From an uncultured Bacteroidia bacterium (GTDB lineage Bacteria; Bacteroidota; Bacteroidia; Bacteroidales; UBA932), in contig CACYEB010000138.1 of the NCBI GenBank assembly GCA_902773305.1, positions 1 to 7,742 on the forward strand: a stretch of 7,742 nt of DNA, read 5' to 3'. The notes under the pieces were generated by a model. It did not search any database. It was not told the DNA's origin and worked only from the letters and a program-made list of their open reading frames with translations. The position numbers and the translations under genes were made by a program. Below, piece by piece: positions 1 through 6,900 of this stretch (the stretch's first letter is position 1; the number at the start of each line of letters is the position of its first letter).

Positions 1-1305
1 GAATATCTTGTTGTACTTCTCGTACTGAGCCATATATTCATCGCTCTGGGTGCGGAAGCGGAAGTAGATATTCTTGAGGTACTCTGCGATGGCTACCTGG
101 AGCTCCAGGTCGCCGCTGGCGAGTTCGTATGACTTTTCAAACGGTTCGATGGCCTTCTTGAGAGAGTTGTTGACCTCCTCAATGAGGGCGTTGTATTTGG
201 CATCGTCAAGCTCTGCGTTTGCCTTGTCCTGATATTCAAGGGCCTCCTCGTAGAACATAATGCCTTTGTTCACGATACCGTAGATATAATTGTTGTCAAT
301 TTCATACGACTTCTGGAAGAGTTCCAGTGCAGCCTCCTTGTTGCCCAGCTTCTTGTTGATGTCGCCCTCCACATAGTAGAGACTAGCGTTGCCGGGTTCA
401 TTGGCCTGAGCCTGATGGATCAGTTCGAACAGCTTGCTGCTGTCGCCGCCCGTATCAAGGTTGTAGTTGATCAGGCCCACAAGTACCTGCTGGTTCTCGG
501 GGTATGCGGCGAAACCCTTTTCAAGGATATCCTTGTAGTTGTCCATTTCACCTTTGGCGCGGTAGATCTCCGCCATGATGGCGTAAACCTCACCCTTGGC
601 GGCATATCCGGCATCCAGGGACTTCTTGAGGAGTTCGAGAGCCTTGTCGCCCTTGCCGTTGTCGCGGGCCATCAGGGCTGTGTAGTAAACGGCTATCGTA
701 TCCACGCGGTTGAGGATTGCATTCTCGGTGCTGTGGTAAGCCTTCTCAAAGAATTCCTCGGCCTTCTCTTTGTTGCCTGCCATATAGTAATAGAGGCCGG
801 TGTTGTGATATGCGGTGTGGATCTTCTCTGCAGTCTCGGGATACTTCTTGTTCTTGAATGCATATTCATCCAGATTGTAAGCCTTGAGCAGCGCCTCTGA
901 GCTCTTTGCCAGGGCATCTTCCATAAGCGGCTTCTTCACCAGCCAGAACTGGACGACTCCGTTTGCATCGTAGTAGATATCCTTGTCTGCATAGCAGTCC
1001 ACCGTAAAGGTCTGGTCGCCCACGGTGCGCTCTTCTGTGGTAAACTGCTTGCCTTTTGCCAACAGCTGTACCTCGTAGCGCTGTGCGTTGGGATATACAT
1101 CTGAATTGGGATAGTCATAAATGTCGTAATATGCCTGCGAAAGTTTGAGCCAGGGCTCGTAGGTACCGGCCTTTTTGGGGTTCTGCAGGCTGGTTTCGAG
1201 TTTTGTGGCATACTTAAGAAGGTCAGCCTCTTTCTTGGAGAGGTTCTGTGCTGCCAGAGGCATTGCCATCGCAGCAACCAGCATAAGTATCACTATGCGT
1301 TTCAT
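1..1305 (-). CDS. Exported tetratricopeptide-repeat protein, C-terminus cut by window edge
   Basis: The frame is open for 435 codons from the ATG at 1305 to the left edge, so it lacks a stop here; the visible end (ending QYEKYNKIF) looks close to the natural C-terminus. Residues 1-19 form a signal peptide: MKR, a hydrophobic core, then PLAAQ with likely cleavage near A19, so the mature protein should lie in the periplasm or envelope. Residues about 20-75 are helical. Residues about 76-125 are rich in beta-formers and aromatics (RYEVQLL, QTFTVDCYADKDIYYD, GVVQFWLV). From about 165 to 400 follow TPR-like helix pairs, for example YYYMAGNKEKAEEFFEKAY, GDKALELLKKSLDAGY, AIMAEIYRAKGEM, EGDINKKLGNKEAALELFQKSYEID and AIEPFEKSYELASGD. 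TPRs are protein-binding scaffolds; no catalytic motif is visible, and partner and process are unknown. It lies 38 bp downstream of gyrA on the same strand with no convincing promoter of its own, so co-transcription is likely. This start is chosen because it gives a full signal peptide. Confidence 0.9.
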   Translation of the reverse strand, partial: MKRIVILMLVAAMAMPLAAQNLSKKEADLLKYATKLETSLQNPKKAGTYEPWLKLSQAYYDIYDYPNSDVYPNAQRYEVQLLAKGKQFTTEERTVGDQTFTVDCYADKDIYYDANGVVQFWLVKKPLMEDALAKSSEALLKAYNLDEYAFKNKKYPETAEKIHTAYHNTGLYYYMAGNKEKAEEFFEKAYHSTENAILNRVDTIAVYYTALMARDNGKGDKALELLKKSLDAGYAAKGEVYAIMAEIYRAKGEMDNYKDILEKGFAAYPENQQVLVGLINYNLDTGGDSSKLFELIHQAQANEPGNASLYYVEGDINKKLGNKEAALELFQKSYEIDNNYIYGIVNKGIMFYEEALEYQDKANAELDDAKYNALIEEVNNSLKKAIEPFEKSYELASGDLELQVAIAEYLKNIYFRFRTQSDEYMAQYEKYNKIF

Positions 1306-1310
1306 AATCG

Positions 1311-1343
1311 TTTGGTTATAAATTAATAATGTTAATTACCAAA
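1311..1343 (-). repeat. AT-rich inverted repeat between gyrA and the TPR gene
   Basis: TTTGGT (1311-1316) and AATTAA (1321-1326) are exactly complementary to TTAATT (1332-1337) and ACCAAA (1338-1343). This gives a 12-bp stem with a 4-nt bulge (TATA, 1317-1320) and a 5-nt loop (1327-1331). The repeat begins directly after the gyrA stop codon and fills most of the 38-bp gap. On the minus-strand RNA it is followed by CGATT and the TPR start codon, not by a U-tract, so it does not look like a standard intrinsic terminator. It may be an mRNA hairpin that affects processing, 3' end stability of gyrA, or translation of the TPR gene. The repeat is visible directly; the role is inference. Confidence 0.6.
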
Positions 1344-3848
1344 TTATTGCTCATCCTTAGGAGCCTCGTCTTCGCTGCGGGGCACTACGCAAACCGACGC
1401 TATCGAATCCCCTTCCCGCAGATTAATCAACTTGACGCCCTGCGTTGCGCGGCCCATCACCCTCAGGCTCTCTACCGACATCCTGATGGTTATGCCGCTG
1501 CGGTTGATAATCATCAGGTCATTGTCGTCCGTAACATCCTTTATAGCAATAAGCGCGCCAGTCTTTTCGGTGATGTTGATGGTCTTGACGCCCTTGCTGC
1601 CGCGGTTGGTGATGCGGTATTCCATAACGTCGCTGCGCTTGCCGAAGCCGTTTTCGCTGACTACCAGTATCTGCGGCCTCTGGTCTTCGGGAAGGGCGGC
1701 ATCCACGCACACCATACCGACAACCTCGTTGAGGGACTCCTCGTCGCCGATGTCCATACCGCGGACGCCGATGCTGGTGCGGCCCACTGCCCTCGCCTTG
1801 CTCTCGTGGAAGGTGCACAGGCGGCCTTCGCGGCTGGCCAGGGAGATATAGTTGTTGCCGTCGGTGAGCTTGGCCTCAAGCAGTTCGTCGCCCTCGCGGA
1901 TAACGATGGCGTTGACGCCCTTGCTGCGCACGTTGGAGTAAGCCTTGAGGGTGGTCTTCTTGAAGGTACCCTTCTTGGTGACCATAACCACATAGTGGCT
2001 CTCCAAGAAATCTGCATCGGAGAGGTTGCGGACATTGATATAAGCCTTTACGCTGTCGCCCTGCTCTATGTTGAGCACGTTCTGGATGGCGCGGCCCTTG
2101 GAGGCCTTGACCCCTTCTGGAATCTCGTATGTCTTGAGCCAGTAGCAGCGGCCCTTGGCGGTGAAGAACATCATAGTGCTGTGGTTGTTGGCCACATAGA
2201 TGTGCTCTATGAAGTCTTCGTCGCGGGTGGTGCTGCCCTTACTGCCGACGCCGCCGCGCGCCTGGGTGCGGTATTCACCAAGCGGAGTGCGCTTGATATA
2301 GCCCAGATGGGAGATGGTGATGACCACGTCCTCGTCCTTGTAGAAGTCTTCGGGATTGATATCGTCTGCGGTGGGAGCAATCTCGGTGCGGCGTTCGTCG
2401 CCGTACTTCTCTATCAGCTCCTGCATCTCGTCTTTGATGATGGCCAGCTGAAGTCTTTCATCGGCCAGTACCTCGCGCAGATGATGGATAAGTTTTTCCA
2501 GGTCGTCGTATTCCGCCTGAAGTTTGTCACGCTCCAGTCCGGTGAGCTGGCGCAGACGCATCTCCACGATGGCATCCGCCTGCGGCTGGGTAAAGCCGAA
2601 TTTCTCCATAAGGCCGTCGCGGGCATCCTGGACGGTCTTGGACGCACGGATATGCGCTATGATAAGGTCGATGATGTCCAGCGCCTTCAGCAGGCCCTCC
2701 AATATGTGGGCGCGCTTCTCGGCCTTGTCAAGGTCGAACTTGGCGCGGCGCACCACCACTTCGTGACGATGGCGCACGAAATAGTGGATGAGGTCCCTGA
2801 GTCCCAGCAGGCGGGGCTTGCCGTCCACCAGGGCGATATTGTTGATAGAGAAACTCGACTGTACGGGGGTATACTTGTACAGGTTGCTGAGCACCACGTT
2901 GCTGGAGGCGCCCATCTTGAGCTTGATGACCACGCGCATACCCTTGCGGTCGCTCTCGTCGTTGATATAGGCGATGCCCTCTATCTTCTTGTTCTCTACC
3001 AGTTCCGCTATCTTCTCTATCATCTCGCGCTTGTTCACCTGGTAGGGGATTTCGCTGATAACGATGGTCTCGCGTCCGCTGTCGGAAACCTCGATCTCTG
3101 TCTTGGAGCGGATCACTATACGCCCGCGGCCGGTCTCAAAGGCATCCTTTATGCCCTGCAGCCCCTGTATGATGCCGCCGGTGGGGAAGTCGGGGCCCTT
3201 GATGTGCTCCATAAGTTCCTCCACCGTGATGTCGGGATTGTCTATGTAGGCGCAGACCGCATTGCAGACCTCGGTGAGATTGTGGGGAGCCATATTGGTG
3301 GCCATACCCACGGCGATGCCGTTGCTGCCGTTCAAAAGCAGCACGGGGGCCTTGGCGGGAAGCACCACCGGCTCGGGGAGCGACTCGTCAAAGTTTGGCC
3401 TGAAATCTACAGTATTCTTGTCAAGGTCGGCGAGGATGTCCTCTGCCAGGCGCTCCAGTTTGGCCTCCGTGTAACGCATCGCTGCAGGGGAATCGCCGTC
3501 TATGCTGCCGAAGTTGCCCTGGCCGAAAACCAACGGATAGCGCATACTCCACGGCTGTGCCAGACGCACCATCGCATCGTAGACGCTGCTGTCGCCGTGC
3601 GGGTGATACTTACCAAGCACATCACCCACGATACGGGCGGATTTTTTAGTGCCCCCACCGTAGCCCACGCCAAGACCGTCCATACCGAACAGCACGCGGC
3701 GGTGTACCGGTTTCATACCGTCCCTGACATCGGGCAGCGCACGTGAAACTATCACCGACATAGAATAATCTATGTAGGAGCTCTTCATCTCGCTCTCTAT
3801 GTTTACAGGAATTATCCGTTCCTGAATTTCATCCAATTCTTCTTCCAT
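1344..3848 (-). CDS. gyrA: DNA gyrase subunit A
   Basis: Complete 834-residue GyrA, the cleavage-and-religation subunit of the cytoplasmic A2B2 gyrase that introduces negative supercoils using ATP hydrolysed by GyrB. The N-terminal winged-helix/tower region begins with [20 protein letters not shown]. The catalytic tyrosine is Y126 in [10 protein letters not shown] (codon 3471-3473). The quinolone-determining segment is [10 protein letters not shown] at 82-91, with S87 and D91 matching E. coli S83 and D87, the sensitive-type residues. A helical coiled-coil region spans about 360-485 (including [20 protein letters not shown]). The C-terminal beta-pinwheel runs from about 505 to 822 with blade motifs such as [15 protein letters not shown] and [10 protein letters not shown]. 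The GyrA box is [10 protein letters not shown] at 529-538 (2235-2264), which argues for gyrase rather than ParC although it departs from the E. coli form QRRGGKG. The tail is short ([11 protein letters not shown]), unlike the long acidic E. coli tail. It is the first gene of a probable gyrA-TPR operon. The start ATG is preceded by GGAATTA only; no strong ribosome site is seen. Confidence 0.97.
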   Translation of the reverse strand: MEEELDEIQERIIPVNIESEMKSSYIDYSMSVIVSRALPDVRDGMKPVHRRVLFGMDGLGVGYGGGTKKSARIVGDVLGKYHPHGDSSVYDAMVRLAQPWSMRYPLVFGQGNFGSIDGDSPAAMRYTEAKLERLAEDILADLDKNTVDFRPNFDESLPEPVVLPAKAPVLLLNGSNGIAVGMATNMAPHNLTEVCNAVCAYIDNPDITVEELMEHIKGPDFPTGGIIQGLQGIKDAFETGRGRIVIRSKTEIEVSDSGRETIVISEIPYQVNKREMIEKIAELVENKKIEGIAYINDESDRKGMRVVIKLKMGASSNVVLSNLYKYTPVQSSFSINNIALVDGKPRLLGLRDLIHYFVRHRHEVVVRRAKFDLDKAEKRAHILEGLLKALDIIDLIIAHIRASKTVQDARDGLMEKFGFTQPQADAIVEMRLRQLTGLERDKLQAEYDDLEKLIHHLREVLADERLQLAIIKDEMQELIEKYGDERRTEIAPTADDINPEDFYKDEDVVITISHLGYIKRTPLGEYRTQARGGVGSKGSTTRDEDFIEHIYVANNHSTMMFFTAKGRCYWLKTYEIPEGVKASKGRAIQNVLNIEQGDSVKAYINVRNLSDADFLESHYVVMVTKKGTFKKTTLKAYSNVRSKGVNAIVIREGDELLEAKLTDGNNYISLASREGRLCTFHESKARAVGRTSIGVRGMDIGDEESLNEVVGMVCVDAALPEDQRPQILVVSENGFGKRSDVMEYRITNRGSKGVKTINITEKTGALIAIKDVTDDNDLMIINRSGITIRMSVESLRVMGRATQGVKLINLREGDSIASVCVVPRSEDEAPKDEQ

Positions 3849-3882
3849 TAATTCCGTAAAATTATTGTGTCTTGTAAGGGCG

Positions 3883-3913
3883 TAAAGTTAGTCATTTTTT
3901 CAGAGTCGTCAAA
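3883..3913 (-). promoter_or_regulatory. Predicted gyrA promoter, Bacteroidota type
   Basis: On the minus strand, TTTG (3913-3910) is followed after exactly 19 bp by TAACTTTA (3890-3883). This matches the Bacteroidota primary-sigma consensus (-33 TTTG, about 19 bp, -7 TAnnTTTG) except for the last base of the -7 box. Transcription would begin a few bases downstream, near 3877, leaving an untranslated leader of about 29 nt before the gyrA ATG at 3848. The elements are read directly from the sequence; promoter activity is inferred. Confidence 0.6.
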
Positions 3914-3927
3914 ATGAAAATATCGCC

Positions 3928-3958
3928 TTTGATTAATTGATCCCATTGATTAACTTTG
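3928..3958 (+). promoter_or_regulatory. Predicted tamB-like gene promoter, Bacteroidota type
   Basis: TTTG (3928-3931), a 19-bp spacer, then TAACTTTG (3951-3958) match the Bacteroidota primary-sigma consensus TTTG / TAnnTTTG exactly. The expected start of transcription is about 3963-3966, giving a leader of only about 16-19 nt before the ATG at 3982. The leader (…AAAGATATTGTACGCAG) has no strong Shine-Dalgarno sequence, as is usual in this phylum. The -33 box lies 14 bp from the -33 box of the divergent gyrA promoter. Confidence 0.7.
3929..3953. repeat. Direct repeat TTGATTAA overlapping the plus-strand promoter
   Basis: TTGATTAA occurs at 3929-3936 and again at 3946-3953, 17 bp from start to start. 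The first copy overlaps the -33 box and the second overlaps the start of the -7 box of the tamB-like promoter. The placement would suit a regulator binding site, but the repeat is short and AT-rich in an AT-rich gap and could be chance. Confidence 0.35.
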
Positions 3959-3981
3959 TAGGTTAAAGATATTGTACGCAG

Positions 3982-6900
3982 ATGAAGAAATGGGGTAAAG
4001 TCTTGATTGCAATCGTTGCCGCGGTGGTCGCCCTGACCATCGGTGCGGTGGCGCTGCTGCAGGTTCCCCGGGTGCAGAAAGCCATCTGCGACAAGTTGAC
4101 CGGCATCGTGAGCGAAAAGACGGGGATGGACCTGGAGATAGGAGACATCCATTTCGCCCTGTTCGACAGGGTGATCGCAGACAACATCTCGCTCAGGAAA
4201 GACGGCAGGAGCATCTTGAACTGCGAAAAGGTTTCACTCTCCATATCGCCGCTGTCCATTCTGAAGGGTGACTTCAAGGTCAACAGGCTGTCGCTGGAAA
4301 ACGGGGAGTTCTACCCCTCCAACCTTCCCGCGAAAGCCGAAGAACCCGAGAAAGACGACACTCCCTTCTCCCTGCCCGATTTGAAGGCTTCGGTGGGCCA
4401 CCTCAGAGTGAGCGGTTTCAAGGTGGTCAATTACAATCCTTCTGCAGAACACGTCAACCGGAGGGTCGATCCCCGCAGGGTCGACTTCAACGATATGAAT
4501 GTCACAGACCTTGACATTGACCTGAGGAATGTCAGGTACGACGGAAAGTCGGCCTCGCTGGATGTCCGCGGCATCTCTTTCAGGGAGCAGGTCAGCGGGA
4601 TGGAGCTGAAAAATCTCTCGCTGCGGGCGAAATACGACGCCACCGGGCTCCACGTATCGGATCTCAATCTAAACGACGACATCTCCAACATCAAGCTGCC
4701 GCAGGCCGACATCCTCTTTGACAGTTTCGACGATTTCAAGCACTTTGAGGACAGCGTCAGGATGGACGTCACTCTCAATCAGGCGCATTTCAACCTGGGG
4801 TCGCTGCATCATTTCGTGGACAGCATCTCCTTTATCAATCTGGATCTGATCATAGACGGACGCGTTTCGGGCACTCTTTCCGACATCCGCACCGAATCGC
4901 TCAAGGTTTGGTCCGGCACCCGTGCGACATTCCTCGACCTCGCCGCCCACCTGGTAGGTCTGCCCGACGCGCGCAACACTATGGCCACCATCAGGGTCAA
5001 GAATAGCCGTACCAATATGAGGGATATTGCAGAAATCGTGTCGCAGTGCACCTCAGACAAGAATTTCGATAAGAGCAGCATTTCCAGGCTGGCTCCCGGC
5101 ACACAACTCTCCTTCCTGGGGTCGCTGAACGGCTTTTTTGAAGATTTCGTGGCTTACGGCGAGGTCAAGAGCAATCTTGGCGGATGCAAGGTGGATATTA
5201 TCTGCCGCTCCGAGGGGAGCGCGGGATACGAGGTGCTCGGATTTGCCGACCTGGGCGATTTTGACCTGGGACGGTTCCTCCAGGCAGACAATATAGGGAA
5301 GGTCACCTGCCACGCCTCCGCATCGGGTTTCTTCGCCCCGGTCAAGGATAAGACCGAATATTACATAGACGAAATCACCATCCCCAAGTTTGAATTCAAC
5401 GGGTACGCCTACAGCAATATCTCTGCCGCCGGCAATTGGAAGTACAACGAGTTCGAAGCCCGTGTGGTGAGTGCCGACCCCAACCTGAAGTTTATGCTTC
5501 AGGGCATTCTGGCACCTTCCAGCGCCTCCGGCAGCGACTTGTTCCATCTGAAGCTCTCCCTTGGGCACGCCGACCTGGCGGCGCTCAACTTTGACAAGCG
5601 TGATATCTCGAACGTCAAGCTCAATGCCGAAGCCGACTTCACCAACACGAAAGACGGCCGGCTGATGGGCAAGATCGACATCACCGACATCCAGTGCAAG
5701 AGTCCCGACGGCACGTTCGACCTCGACGACATAACGGTCGTCGCCATCAACGGCAAGGAGCGCTATATGCTGGCCATTGGCAGCGATATGTTCAGGGCAA
5801 GATACCGCGGCAGCGCCTTCGTCACCTCGATAATTCCGCAGGTAGAGGGACTGCTGATGCTCGGCAAACTAGACAATGTGGCCGCCCGGATGAAGAGCAC
5901 GCCGGTGATGGGAAGCGACAGATACGACCTCAGCCTCAGGGTGCTTGATGCGGGCCGCCTGCTGGGATATCTGGCCCCCGGAACCCATATCCATACCGGC
6001 ACTCTGGTAACGCTCCGCTCCGACGGCGACAGCACCGGCAGCGTCAAACTCCAGTCGCCTCTGGTGGCAACCGGCAACATTTATGTCCAGGACCTGCGGG
6101 GAGGTCTCAATTTCCGCAGGGAATCGTCTGATGCCGATATCGCGACCCAGATGATACGTATCGGCGACATAACCCTTGGCGACAGCCGTCTCAGGGCCGA
6201 TTGCGCCGACAACAGCGTCCTGGCTGACTTCATTTTCTGCAATGACCCCGACTCGCTGGATTCGGGACATCTGAAAGCGCGTCTGGCGTTCCCCGACCCC
6301 AAGGAGAGCGACCAGAAGATGCGGGTATATCTGGACCACTCTTTCCTGAACACCGGCGGCCAGCGTTGGAACATCGACCCTTCTTCGGTTTTCCTGGCCG
6401 ACAAGCACATCACCGTGGGAGGCGTGAACATCTACAACCGCAATCAGGGAATCTTTGCAAACGGAATACTCTCTGCCAGCGACAGGGATACCTGTTCGTT
6501 CAACATACGCAACCTGGACCTTTCCCTGGCCAACCTGATGATGAAGAACCCGCTTAACATCAGCGGTACGCTCAACGGCAGCGGCAAGGTGATAAGCATC
6601 TTCTCCCAGCCCGACGTGTTTGCCGACATTGCGGTTGACTCGCTTTACCTCGCAGGTGAGCAGATCGGGCACATAGAGGCCAGAAGCAACTGGGACGATA
6701 CCCTGCACAGGGTCAACCTCCACGCCGTCAATATCCTGGAAGGTGAACAGGTGCTCGCTGCAAACGGGCATTACAATCCCTCATCAGGCAAGGTCGATGC
6801 CACCATCGCCGCCAGGGATTTCCCGCTGGGCATAACAGAGCCGTTCATTTCTACCCTTGCGACCGATGTCAGCGGCCATCTGACGGGCGACATAACGGTT

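Noticed and set aside
415..900. 161-codon open frame on the plus strand
   Set aside because: Antisense, in codon register, to the TPR gene, whose signal peptide and repeats are clear on the minus strand.
1313..1343. Possible separate promoter for the TPR gene (TTTG at 1343-1340)
   Set aside because: At the right distance on the minus strand the sequence is TATAACCA, a poor match to TAnnTTTG; TTTG here is part of the inverted repeat.
1329..3746. 805-codon open frame on the plus strand
   Set aside because: It is antisense to gyrA in exact codon register, and is explained by the lack of TTA, CTA and TCA codons in gyrA. Its translation resembles no family I know, and gyrA on the other strand is unmistakable.
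3891..3900. T-run (TTTTTT) as an intrinsic terminator
   Set aside because: No GC-rich hairpin precedes it on either strand and it lies within the divergent promoter region, in the spacer of the gyrA promoter.
3892..4283. Two overlapping minus-strand open frames across the promoter gap and the start of the TamB-like gene
   Set aside because: They overlap the membrane anchor of the plus-strand gene and the divergent promoters, and show no recognisable domain.
5869..6771. 300-codon open frame on the minus strand
   Set aside because: Antisense, in codon register, to the TamB-like gene. It ends at the reverse complement of a CTA leucine codon (5869-5871), as expected for a shadow frame.
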